64,000 nt of DNA. It comes from Roseomonas indoligenes. Lineage in GTDB: Bacteria > Pseudomonadota > Alphaproteobacteria > Acetobacterales > Acetobacteraceae. The stretch is from contig NZ_JAGIZA010000007.1 in NCBI RefSeq assembly GCF_017813365.1, positions 1-64,000 on the forward strand, read 5' to 3'. The number at the start of each line of letters is the position of its first letter. The first letter of the stretch is position 1. The notes under the pieces were generated by a model, which saw nothing but the letters and a program-made list of their open reading frames with translations, did not search any database and was not told the DNA's origin. Made by a program: the position numbers and the translations under genes. This document shows positions 54,256-62,006 of the stretch, piece by piece.

Positions 54256-55162
54256 GGGCGGGGAACAGCCCGCGCGGCTTCACCAGAAGCACCAGCGCCA
54301 TCAGCAGATATACCCCCATCGAGGCGAGGCCCGCGCCGAGCGCGTCCGCCTCGGACCCCGCCATTACCTGGCGCAGCAGTCCCGGCACGTAGGCCCGCAG
54401 CACCGTGTCCACCAGCCCGACCAGCACCGCGCCGAACAGCGCGCCCCGCACCGACCCGATCCCGCCGATGACGACGACCACGAAGGTCTGGATCAGGATC
54501 TGCTCCCCCATGCCCACCTGCACGGAGAGGATCGGCCCCGTCATCACCCCCGCCAGCCCCGCCAGCAGCGCCCCCAACCCGAAGACCATCGTGTAGAGAA
54601 GCCGCACATCCACGCCGAGCGCGCGCACCATTTCCCGGTGCGTCGCGCCGGCGCGCACCAGCATCCCCACCCGCGTCCGCTGGATCAGCACGTAAAGGCC
54701 GAGCGCCACCAGAAGCCCCACCGCGATGATCGCCACGCGATAGACCGGGTAGTCCACGCCCGGCAGCACCCGCACCGTGCCCCGAAGCGCCTCCGGCACG
54801 TTCACGAAGAGCGGCTGCCGGCCGAGAAGCAGCACGATCCCCTCATTGAAGAACAGGATCAGCCCGAAGGTGGCGAGAACCTGGTCCAGGTGGTCCCGCG
54901 CATAGAGCCGGCGCAGCACCACATACTCCACCACCATTCCCACGGCCGCCGCCGCCGCCAGTCCCGCCAGCAGCGCGACGATCGCGGAGCCTGTGGCGGA
55001 GGCCGCCACCGCCGCCGCATAGGCGCCGACCATGTAGAGCGAACCATGGGCAAGGTTGATCACGCCCATGATCCCGAAGACCAGCGTCAGCCCCGCCGCC
55101 AGCAGGAACAGCGTGACGCCAAGCTGGACCCCGTTCAGCAACTGCTCCAGCAGAAGCGCCAC
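54248..55162 (-). CDS. livH: Branched-chain amino acid ABC transporter, permease LivH
   Basis: A 304-residue permease with about eight helices. The LivH core LVFGIMGVINLAHGSLYMVGAYAAA is near the N-terminus, and ATHREMVRALGVDVRLLYTMVFGLGALLAGLAGVM is the coupling loop. GGIGSVRGALFGAVLVGLVDT closes it. Overlaps livM by 8 bases; a 31-base gap with a short tandem duplication separates it from livK. Confidence 0.93.
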   Translation of the reverse strand: MALLLEQLLNGVQLGVTLFLLAAGLTLVFGIMGVINLAHGSLYMVGAYAAAVAASATGSAIVALLAGLAAAAAVGMVVEYVVLRRLYARDHLDQVLATFGLILFFNEGIVLLLGRQPLFVNVPEALRGTVRVLPGVDYPVYRVAIIAVGLLVALGLYVLIQRTRVGMLVRAGATHREMVRALGVDVRLLYTMVFGLGALLAGLAGVMTGPILSVQVGMGEQILIQTFVVVVIGGIGSVRGALFGAVLVGLVDTVLRAYVPGLLRQVMAGSEADALGAGLASMGVYLLMALVLLVKPRGLFPAHA

Positions 55163-55175
55163 GCCGCCTACTCCC

Positions 55176-55203
55176 CAGATCAGAATGTGCAGATCAGAAT
55201 GTG
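55176..55203. repeat. 14-base tandem duplication at the livK stop
   Basis: Two perfect copies of CAGATCAGAATGTG at 55176-55189 and 55190-55203. The second includes the livK stop codon region, so the stop-containing 3' end of livK is duplicated. Confidence 0.9.
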
Positions 55204-56381
55204 CATTGCGCCGCGTAGACGTCCCCGTGATTCGTCAGCACCTTGTCCTTCGTCACCAGCGCGGGCTTGCCGGAGACGCTCTCCACCTTCAGCGCGTACC
55301 AGTCCTGGATCGGGTGGTTATTGGAGCCGAAGGAGAACTTGCCGCGCGTGCTCTCGAAACCCGCGGGCTTCATGGCGCGGTAGAAAGCCTCCGCATCGTC
55401 CACCTTGCCGCCCGTGCCCTTCAGCGCCGCGCCGATCGCCAGCGCGGCGTCGAAGCTCTGCTGCGCGTAGTAGGTCGGCATCCGGTTGTACTTCTGCTGG
55501 AAGGCCGCGACGAAGCGCTTGCTCGCCGCATTGTCGAAGTCGCTGTTCCAGTGGCTCGTCAGATTGATGCCGACCGCCGCGTCGCCCACCGCCGCCAGGG
55601 TCGTCGCGTCCATGGAAGGCGCGGCCAGCGTCATCGGCACGTTGGAGAGAAGCCCGGCCTGCACGTACTGCCGAAGGAAGGTGATCCCCAGCCCGCCGGG
55701 ATGGAACTGGTACACGCCGTCCGGCGCCGCCGCGCGGATCTGCGCCATCTCGGCTGCGTAGTCCGTCTGGTCGAGGCGCGTGTAGACCTCGCCCGCGATC
55801 TGCCCCTTGTAGAGCCGTTTGAAGCCCGTCAGCGCGTCGCGCCCGGCCTGGTAGTTCGGCGCCAGGATGAACATCTTCTTCTGGCCGAGATTCGTGGCCA
55901 GCTGCCCCGCGCTCTCGTGCAGGCTGTCGTTCTGCCAGGCGATGGACCAGAAGTTCTTGTGGCACTCCTTCCCCGCGAGGTTGGAGGGCGAGGCATTCGG
56001 CGACACGTAGATCCCGCCGGCATCCAGCACGTCGCCCACCACGGCGCCGAGGATGTTGGAGAAGATGATCCCCGTCAGCAGCTTGATCCGCTCGTTCTTG
56101 ATGAACTTCTCGGCCACCTGCTTGCCCTGGCCGGGGCGGAAGCCGTCATCCTCCACCAGCACCTGCACGTTGGCGCCGCCGAGCTTCCCGCCCTCCATCT
56201 CGATCGCCAGCATGAAGGCGTCGCGGATGTCCTGCCCGATATAGCCGCCCGCGCCGGAGAGCGTGGTGATCATCCCGATCTTCAGCGGCGCACCCTGCGC
56301 CAGCGCCGGACGCGCGAGGGAGGAGGCGCCGAGCCCGAGGGCTGCGCCAGAGGCCAGCAGGCCGCGTCGGTTCAGGATCAT
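55194..56381 (-). CDS. ABC transporter substrate-binding protein, LivK/Leu-Ile-Val-binding type
   Basis: A 395-residue periplasmic binding protein. The leader, with NRRGLLASGAALGLGASSLARPALAQ, is Tat-like and cut near residue 28. The mature body matches type I periplasmic proteins: LKIGMITTLSGAGGYIGQDIRDAFMLAIEMEGGKLGG, VLVEDDGFRPGQGKQVAEKFI, then GVYQFHPGGLGITFLRQYVQAGL. The ligand is not fixed by sequence; amides, amino acids or aromatic acids are possible. It starts the livKHMGF operon; GGAGGCTTCCCA before the ATG is a good ribosome site. Confidence 0.9.
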   Translation of the reverse strand: MILNRRGLLASGAALGLGASSLARPALAQGAPLKIGMITTLSGAGGYIGQDIRDAFMLAIEMEGGKLGGANVQVLVEDDGFRPGQGKQVAEKFIKNERIKLLTGIIFSNILGAVVGDVLDAGGIYVSPNASPSNLAGKECHKNFWSIAWQNDSLHESAGQLATNLGQKKMFILAPNYQAGRDALTGFKRLYKGQIAGEVYTRLDQTDYAAEMAQIRAAAPDGVYQFHPGGLGITFLRQYVQAGLLSNVPMTLAAPSMDATTLAAVGDAAVGINLTSHWNSDFDNAASKRFVAAFQQKYNRMPTYYAQQSFDAALAIGAALKGTGGKVDDAEAFYRAMKPAGFESTRGKFSFGSNNHPIQDWYALKVESVSGKPALVTKDKVLTNHGDVYAAQCTF

Positions 56382-56534
56382 TGGGAAGCCTCCATGTCGT
56401 TTCGTTGAAGCCTAAAATACTTTCGCGCTGGCCGTCCACTTTCCCGTGAGCGCCGCCGCGCCCTTGCGAGACCCGTACCGTCATGCCGGCCGCGCCCATG
56501 CAGGTTCCAGGCCGGGCATGGCGGGCTGCCTCCG

Positions 56535-56670
56535 GGAGAGGAAGGAGGAGTTCTTCCTCTCCTCTGACCCCTCACCATCATCTTCTTCTGGAAATTCGGG
56601 ACGGCTTCGCAGGCCGCACGTCTCGGGTCCACGACCCGGGGCGTTGAGCGGGAGAGGCGAGGCCTCTCCC
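56535..56670 (+). repeat. Composite hairpin element, copy J
   Basis: M1 (56535-56562) is decayed to GGAGAGGAA/TTCCTCTCC with a ten-base loop, followed by CACCATCATCTTCTTCT. M2 (about 56620-56642) pairs CTCGGGTC with GACCCGGG. A GGAGAGGC/GCCTCTCC stem ends it at 56651-56669. It lies between the livK start and the 3' end of the PAS protein gene; here M1 is far from the nearest stop. Confidence 0.7.
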
Positions 56671-56674
56671 CGTG

Positions 56675-57613
56675 TCACCCCTCCAGGGGCACGGAAATCC
56701 TGCAGGCCAGCCCGTCCGGCCGCCGTTCCAGCCGGGTCTCGCCGCCCAGGGCGAAGGCCAGGGCCTCTTCCAGCACCTGGCGGGCGTAGCCGCTGCGAAG
56801 GACGCTGTCGTCCGGGTCGGGCACGCCGCTCTCCTCCCAGGCGATGACGAGGCGGCTGTCCTCGACATGCCAGCGGACGGCCAGGCGGCCGGCGGGCGTG
56901 GCCAGGGCGCCGCGGCGGGCGGCATGCGCGGCCAGCTCGTGCAGGGCCAGGGCGAGGGGACCGGCAAGGCCGGGGCCGAGCGTGACCGGCGGGCCATCCA
57001 GCACCGCCCGGGCGGGCCAGGGCGCCAGTTCGGCGCGGAGGAGCGAGTCCAGCGCGGTCTCGCCCTGGGCACGGCCGAGGGCAGCGAGGCGGTCCTCCAG
57101 GGCCTGCCCTTCGGGCGGGGCGGGGCTGCGGGCGGCGATCTGGCGCAGGGTGGAGAGGATGGATTCGGTGCGCCGCCGAAGTTCCTCCGCGCCGGGGTGG
57201 TTCCGGCCCTCGGCGGTGACGTCGCGCTGGATGGAGAGCCAGTGGGTCACCTCGCCGTCCGGGCCCAGGATGGCGGTGACGACCCACTCGTTCAGGTAGA
57301 GCGTCCCGTCCTTGCGGTAGTTGAAGGTGGACCCGACGAAATGGCGCTCGGCCTGCAGGGCGCGGCGCAGGCGGTCCAGCTCCGTCCGGCTGGTCTTCGG
57401 GCCCTGGAGGATGCGGGGGGAACGGCCGATCAGCTCCGCCGCGGTGTAGCCTGTCACCGCTTCCATATGGGCGTTGGCGTAGCGGATCACCGGGCCGGGC
57501 CGGTCCAGCGCCGCATCGGTGATGATGACGGCCAGCCCCGCCATCTCCAGCGCGGCGCCAAGCACTGCGGCGCTGAGCGCGCCGACGCTGCCCGAAAGGT
57601 CCGGGTCAGCCAT
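56675..57613 (-). CDS. PAS domain protein with degenerate HWE-type histidine kinase module
   Basis: A 312-residue protein. A PAS domain (about 22-135) carries GRSPRILQGPKT, a LOV-like core in which Pro66 replaces the light-sensing Cys. From about 140 the HWE kinase order is visible: the H-box region EELRRRTESILSTLRQIA, where Arg147 stands at the phospho-acceptor His position; then LLRAELAPW; then the N-box HELAAHAARRGAL with His230 in place of the usual Asn; and WEE (WxE, 259-261). So the fold is kept but kinase chemistry looks lost. ATG 57613 overlaps the cbpM stop by 8 bases. Confidence 0.78.
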   Translation of the reverse strand: MADPDLSGSVGALSAAVLGAALEMAGLAVIITDAALDRPGPVIRYANAHMEAVTGYTAAELIGRSPRILQGPKTSRTELDRLRRALQAERHFVGSTFNYRKDGTLYLNEWVVTAILGPDGEVTHWLSIQRDVTAEGRNHPGAEELRRRTESILSTLRQIAARSPAPPEGQALEDRLAALGRAQGETALDSLLRAELAPWPARAVLDGPPVTLGPGLAGPLALALHELAAHAARRGALATPAGRLAVRWHVEDSRLVIAWEESGVPDPDDSVLRSGYARQVLEEALAFALGGETRLERRPDGLACRISVPLEG

Positions 57614-57926
57614 GGCTGTTTCCCGGACCATTCCCGGCGGCATTCTCATGGCGGCTCCGTTCCAGCGCCTCCGCCAGGAGGCGAAGCTGGCGGCGGGTGC
57701 GGTGCAGGCGATCCAGCAGGCCGAGGACGACGGGCATGGCGGAATCGCCCACCTCCATCTCCTCCTGCAACTCGAGGATGAGGCGGCAGCGGGCCAGGTC
57801 GATCTCCTCGAAGACGGGGCGGCCCTCCTGCCGGACGGGGCGGATCCAGCCCTCGGCGATCCAGGCTTCCAGCCGGGCGGGGTCCAGGCCGGTGACGCGC
57901 GCCACCACGGTCTCGAAGGCGATCAT
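57606..57926 (-). CDS. cbpM: Chaperone modulator CbpM
   Basis: A 106-residue MerR-like partner of CbpA. The N-terminus MIAFETVVARVTGLDPARLEAWIAEGWIRPVRQEGRPVFEEIDLARCRLILELQEEMEV is the typical winged-helix-like core, followed by a coiled helix (LLDRLHRTRRQLRLLAEAL). CbpM inhibits the J-domain protein CbpA in E. coli. The ATG overlaps the cbpA stop (ATGA), and the PAS protein gene overlaps its own end. Confidence 0.88.
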   Translation of the reverse strand: MIAFETVVARVTGLDPARLEAWIAEGWIRPVRQEGRPVFEEIDLARCRLILELQEEMEVGDSAMPVVLGLLDRLHRTRRQLRLLAEALERSRHENAAGNGPGNSHG

Positions 57927-58915
57927 GCCTTCCTCCTCATCTCCTCGCGCGGGTCGACGGCGGCCTCCGGTGTCCAGTCGCGCAGGAACTCCTCCAACCG
58001 GGCATCCACGGGGCCGAGAACGAGGCGCAGCGTCACCAGCAGGTCGCCGGCGGGCTCGGCGCCGCTGCCCTGTCCACCGGCCGCCACGCCGCGGCCGCGC
58101 AGGCGAAGCTGCGCGCCGGAATCGGATCGCGGCGGCACCGTCAATGTCACCTCTCCGCGCGGCGTCGGCACCGGCACCTTCGCGCCAAGCACCGCCTCCC
58201 GCATTGTCACAGGCAATTCCAGCAGCAGGTCGCGGCCCTGGCGCTCGTAGAAGGGGTGGGGGCCGACCGCGACCTCGATCAGCGCGTCGCCGGCCGCCCC
58301 GCCCTCCGCGCCCGGGGCGCCCTTGCCGCGCAGGCGCAGCACCTGGCCGTCCTCCAGGCCCGGGGGGATGCGCACGTCGAGCGTGCCGCCATCGGGCAGG
58401 GTCAGGCGGGTGGTCGCGCCGTTCACGGCGTCCAGGAAGTCCACGGCCAGGCGGTAGTTCGCGTCGCGCCCCCGGCGCGGGCCGGCGCGAAAGCCGGCCC
58501 CGTCGCCGCTCCGGAACATGCCGAGGATGCTTTCCAGGTCGTCGGGGTCGAGGTTCCCGCCGCCCATTCCCATGCCGGCGAAGGGATCGCCCCGGCCGGA
58601 CCCGCGGCCGGCGTAGCGGGCGCCCTGCGGCCCCTCCGCATGGTCGCGGTAGTAGCCGCGCGGGGGCACCTCCTGCCCGGCGGCGTCGATCTCACCCCGG
58701 TCGTAGCGGGCGCGGCGCGCGGGGTCGGAGAGGAGGTCGTGCGCGGCATTGGCCGCCTTGAACCGCTCCTCCGCGGCGCTGTCGCCGGGGTTGAGGTCGG
58801 GGTGGTTGGCCTTGGCGATCCGGCGGAACGCCTTGCGGATTTCGTCCGGGCCGGCCGTGCGGCCGACGCCCAGGACCTTGTAGGGATCGGTGGTGCGGGA
58901 ATCGTCCGGGGGCAT
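57923..58915 (-). CDS. cbpA: DnaJ-like curved-DNA-binding chaperone CbpA
   Basis: A 330-residue type II J-protein that works with DnaK and can bind DNA. The J-domain (about 8-75) contains DPYKVLGVGRTAGPDEIRKAFRRIAKANHPDLNPGDS with the HPD motif, then NAAHDLLSDPARRARYD. A Gly/Phe-type linker (GMGMGGGNLDPDD) and two C-terminal beta domains (VRIPPGLEDGQVLRLRGKGAPG and VTLTVPPRSDSGAQLRLRGRG) follow, without the zinc domain of DnaJ. The start is ATG 58915 (MPPDDSRTTDPY). First gene of the cbpA-cbpM-PAS operon, divergent from accD. Confidence 0.9.
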   Translation of the reverse strand: MPPDDSRTTDPYKVLGVGRTAGPDEIRKAFRRIAKANHPDLNPGDSAAEERFKAANAAHDLLSDPARRARYDRGEIDAAGQEVPPRGYYRDHAEGPQGARYAGRGSGRGDPFAGMGMGGGNLDPDDLESILGMFRSGDGAGFRAGPRRGRDANYRLAVDFLDAVNGATTRLTLPDGGTLDVRIPPGLEDGQVLRLRGKGAPGAEGGAAGDALIEVAVGPHPFYERQGRDLLLELPVTMREAVLGAKVPVPTPRGEVTLTVPPRSDSGAQLRLRGRGVAAGGQGSGAEPAGDLLVTLRLVLGPVDARLEEFLRDWTPEAAVDPREEMRRKA

Positions 58916-59103
58916 ATCGGCAGAGTAACGCCGAAGCGGCGTGATCGGTCCATAACCGGCGCAAGGACGTGTGGAATCGGCGGCAATGACCCGGGAATCG
59001 GCCGGCCCCTTGCGCGGCACGGCCCGCCGCGACTACCTCCCCCCGCCGGTCCTCCCGCCCCACGATCCCGTGGCGAGGGGCGTCGGCCCGGATTGAGGCG
59101 GCG

Positions 59104-60003
59104 ATGAACTGGATCTCCGACTGGGCGCTGCCCAAGATACAGACGCTCTTCGGCACCAAGCGCGACGTGCCGGAAAATCTCTGGATCAAGTGCCCGCATT
59201 GCGGGGAGATGGTCTTCCACCAGGACCTTGAGCGGGGCCTGCACGTCTGCCCGAAATGCGGGCACCACATGCGGATCTCCGCCCAGCGCCGCCTGGACTA
59301 CACCTTCGATGCCGGCTGGCAGCGGATCGAGCTGCCCCGCGCCCCGGCCGATCCCCTGCGCTTCCGCGACAGCCGCCGCTACGGCGACCGCCTTCGGGAG
59401 GCGCAGCAGAAGGCCGGGATGGATGACGCCATCGCGGTGGCCCACGGCACGATCGAGGGCCGCCCGGCCGTGGCCGCGGCCTTCGAGTTCGGCTTCATGG
59501 GCGGCTCCATGGGCGCGGGCGTCGGCGAGGGAATCGTGACCGCGGCCCGGCTGGCCGTTCTGCAGGACGCGCCGCTGATCGTCTTCACCGCCTCCGGCGG
59601 GGCGCGGATGCAGGAGGGCGCGGTCTCGCTGATGCAGATGCCGCGCACCATCATCGCGACGCGGATGGTGAAGGAGGCGGGGCTGCCCTTCATCGTGGTG
59701 CTCTGCGATCCCACCACTGGCGGCGTGACGGCGAGCTTCGCCATGCTGGGCGACATCCAGATCGCCGAGCCCAACGCCCTGATCGGCTTCGCAGGCGCCC
59801 GCGTGATCGAGCAGACCGTGCGGGAGAAGCTGCCGGAGGGCTTCCAGCGGGCGGAGTACCTGCTGGAGCACGGCATCCTCGACATGGTCGTGCCCCGCGG
59901 GGCGATGAAGTCGACGCTCTCGCGCCTGATCGGCTTCCTGCGCCCGGCCGCGCCGGCCGAGGTGCTGCTGCCCGAGCCGGTCGCCCCCGCCCCGGCCGAG
60001 TAA
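59104..60003 (+). CDS. accD: Acetyl-CoA carboxylase carboxyltransferase subunit beta
   Basis: A 299-residue subunit that, with AccA, transfers the carboxyl group from biotin to acetyl-CoA to form malonyl-CoA, the first step of fatty acid synthesis. A zinc ribbon (CPHCGEMVF and HVCPKCGHHM, about 24-52) precedes the crotonase-like domain with GGSMGAGVGEGIVTAARLAV, TASGGARMQEGAVSLMQM, VVLCDPTTGGVTASFAMLGD and GFAGARVIEQTVREKLPEGFQRAEYLL. Length is standard. It is followed at 12 bases by folC, a common pairing. Confidence 0.95.
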   Translation: MNWISDWALPKIQTLFGTKRDVPENLWIKCPHCGEMVFHQDLERGLHVCPKCGHHMRISAQRRLDYTFDAGWQRIELPRAPADPLRFRDSRRYGDRLREAQQKAGMDDAIAVAHGTIEGRPAVAAAFEFGFMGGSMGAGVGEGIVTAARLAVLQDAPLIVFTASGGARMQEGAVSLMQMPRTIIATRMVKEAGLPFIVVLCDPTTGGVTASFAMLGDIQIAEPNALIGFAGARVIEQTVREKLPEGFQRAEYLLEHGILDMVVPRGAMKSTLSRLIGFLRPAAPAEVLLPEPVAPAPAE

Positions 60004-60015
60004 GGTCCACCCGCC

Positions 60016-61371
60016 ATGGCCGATCCCGCCCCGCCCGAATACCTCCCGGGCGCCCCCGCCGGGCTGCGCCTGGCCCCGGGGGCGGAGGCCGGGCGGTCCG
60101 AGCGGATCATCGACCGGCTGCACGCGCTGCACCCGAAGCTCATCGACCTCAGCCTCGACCGGCTGGAGGTCTGCCTCGCCGCCCTGGACCATCCGGAGCG
60201 GCGCCTGCCACCCGTGGTCCACGTGGCCGGCACCAACGGCAAGGGCAGCACCTGCGCCTTCCTGCGCGCGATCGCGGAGGCGGCCGGGCAGCGGGTGCAC
60301 GTCTACACCTCCCCCCACCTCGTGCGCTTCCACGAGCGGATCCGCCTGGCCGGAACCCTGGTGACGGACGAGGCCTTCGCCGCCGCGCTGGAGGAGGTGG
60401 AGGCGGCGAATGCCGGCCGCCCCATCACCGTCTTCGAGATCACCACCGCCGCGGCCATCCTGCTGTTCAGCCGGGTGCCGGCGGAGCTGCTGGTGTTGGA
60501 GGTGGGGCTGGGTGGCCGTTTCGACGCCACCAACGTGGTGGAACGCCCGGTGGCCTGCTGCATCGCCTCCATCTCCATGGACCATACGGATTTCCTGGGC
60601 GACACGCTGGCGAAGATCGCCGGGGAGAAGGCCGGCATCATTAAACCCGGCATCCCCGCCGCCACGGGCCACCAGCCGCCCGAGGCCATGGCGGTGCTGG
60701 AGGCCGAGGCGGCCGCGCTGGGCGCCCCCCTGCTGGCGCGGGACCGCGACTGGTGGGTGGAACCGTCCGGGGGCGGGCTGCGCTGGCGCGACGCGGCCGG
60801 GGCGCTGGACCTGCCCCGCCCCGCGCTTCCCGGCCCGCACCAGGCGGAGAATGCCGGAATCGCCATCGCCGCCCTGCGGGCCTGGAACCCGCCCTGGCTG
60901 ACGATGGCGGCGATCGCGCGGGGTCTGGAAGCGGCGCGCTGGCCAGCGCGGCTGCAGCGCCTGCAGGGGGCGCTCGCCGACATCCTGCCGCCGGACTGGG
61001 AGCTGTGGCTGGACGGCGGGCACAATCCCGGGGCGGGGGTGGCCCTGGCCGCGCAGCTGCGCGCCTGGCAGGACCGGCCGGTTCACCTCGTGGTGGGAAT
61101 GAAGAAGTCCAAGGCCGTGGGGGACTTCCTCGCCCCGCTGCTACCGCTGGCCGCCACGACCTGGGCCGTGGCGGAACCCGGCCAGCACCTGGCCGTGCCG
61201 CCGGAGGAGATCGTTGCCGCCTCAGGCGGCCTCGCGCGCCCTGGCCCGCGGGTGGCGGACGCGCTGGCGGCCCTGGCGCGGGAGGGGGGGGAACCCGCCC
61301 GCGTGCTGGTCTGCGGCAGCCTCTACTTGGCGGGCGAGGTGCTGAAGGCCAACGGAAGCCTGCCGGACTGA
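60016..61371 (+). CDS. folC: Bifunctional folylpolyglutamate synthase / dihydrofolate synthase
   Basis: A 451-residue Mur-ligase-type enzyme that adds glutamate to dihydropteroate and to folates. The P-loop is VVHVAGTNGKGSTCAFLRAIAEAAGQRVHVYTSPHLVRFHERIRLAG at about 69-116, with ISMDHTDFLGDTLAKIAGEKAGIIKPG downstream. HQAENAGIAIAAL and LDGGHNPGAGVALAAQL (the domain 2 start) complete it. It starts 12 bases after accD and probably shares its transcript. The last 49 bases overlap a small minus-strand gene. Confidence 0.94.
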   Translation: MADPAPPEYLPGAPAGLRLAPGAEAGRSERIIDRLHALHPKLIDLSLDRLEVCLAALDHPERRLPPVVHVAGTNGKGSTCAFLRAIAEAAGQRVHVYTSPHLVRFHERIRLAGTLVTDEAFAAALEEVEAANAGRPITVFEITTAAAILLFSRVPAELLVLEVGLGGRFDATNVVERPVACCIASISMDHTDFLGDTLAKIAGEKAGIIKPGIPAATGHQPPEAMAVLEAEAAALGAPLLARDRDWWVEPSGGGLRWRDAAGALDLPRPALPGPHQAENAGIAIAALRAWNPPWLTMAAIARGLEAARWPARLQRLQGALADILPPDWELWLDGGHNPGAGVALAAQLRAWQDRPVHLVVGMKKSKAVGDFLAPLLPLAATTWAVAEPGQHLAVPPEEIVAASGGLARPGPRVADALAALAREGGEPARVLVCGSLYLAGEVLKANGSLPD

Positions 61372-61637
61372 TCTCCCGTTGGGAGGCCCAACCGCCTCCG
61401 GGCTTGCCGGTGCCGGCGCAGGCGCTGGATGGAGACCCGCATGGCGGTCGGGGCGTCGGAGCCGATCCGCACGGAGACCGGGTAACTGTCCCGGAAGCGG
61501 ATCACCACGCGCCATCGCGACGGGCGCAGCAGCAGGGCCATGATTTCCATCAGGACCGAGTCCGCGTCATCCAGTGCATGCGCGCGCGCGTATCGGGCGA
61601 GGTCTTCGACAGCTTCGACGGCGGCGTGAGACGGCAT
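61323..61637 (-). CDS. Hypothetical protein, 104 residues
   Basis: A 104-residue basic protein: MPSHAAVEAVEDLARYARAHALDDADSVLMEIMALLLRPSRWRVVIRFRDSYPVSV, a regular helical opening, then an Arg-rich tail. AGAGGGGGATAC before the ATG is a good ribosome site, which favours a real gene. The 3' end runs into folC for 49 bases on the opposite strand. No family recognised. Confidence 0.5.
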   Translation of the reverse strand: MPSHAAVEAVEDLARYARAHALDDADSVLMEIMALLLRPSRWRVVIRFRDSYPVSVRIGSDAPTAMRVSIQRLRRHRQARRRLGLPTGDQSGRLPLAFSTSPAK

Positions 61638-62006
61638 GTATCCCCCTCTGCGCTAAAGCGGTGCGGCCCACCCTTGGGCTCGCTGCCGCGGAAACAGGCC
61701 TCAATGGAACGCAACAAGTGATGATAGTTAACAGAAAACTTCCTTCACCCAAGCGTGCAGCTAATTTTGAGAAATCAACCACAAGTTGTTGAGTCTCCAT
61801 CCATCCTAGCTCGATGTCTCGTGATGTGAAGCGGGTGTAACCGTTTTCATCACTAAATTTTTACATTCCTGGACAGCGAGGGCGTCCCATCGCCGCAACC
61901 CTGGCAAGGCGTCTTGCGGAAGCGGACATGCCATGGCTAAATTTCAAACAACAAAACTGATTTCAATTAATGAAATGCCGGCAAGGCGTCCGGCCGCGAG
62001 GAACCC
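61638..62006. other. AT-rich divergent region before the lyase gene
   Basis: Clearly AT-richer than the rest of the window, especially 61710-61860 and 61930-61976. It contains GTGATG (61821-61826) and CATCAC (61848-61853) as an inverted pair, candidate -10-like TAAATT, and an ATTTCA/TGAAAT palindrome at 61960-61976. A minus-strand reading frame starting at 61800 was not accepted as a gene. It should hold promoters for both flanking genes. Confidence 0.5.
61960..61976. promoter_or_regulatory. Small palindrome before the lyase gene
   Basis: ATTTCA (61960-61965), five bases, TGAAAT (61971-61976), about 30 bases upstream of the lyase ATG. Candidate operator. Confidence 0.4.

Noticed and set aside
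61567-61800. Minus-strand reading frame starting METQQLVVDFSKLA in the AT-rich island
   Set aside because: The first 35 residues look protein-like, but the rest is Arg-rich low-complexity sequence and overlaps the 104-residue gene on the same strand. No family is recognised.
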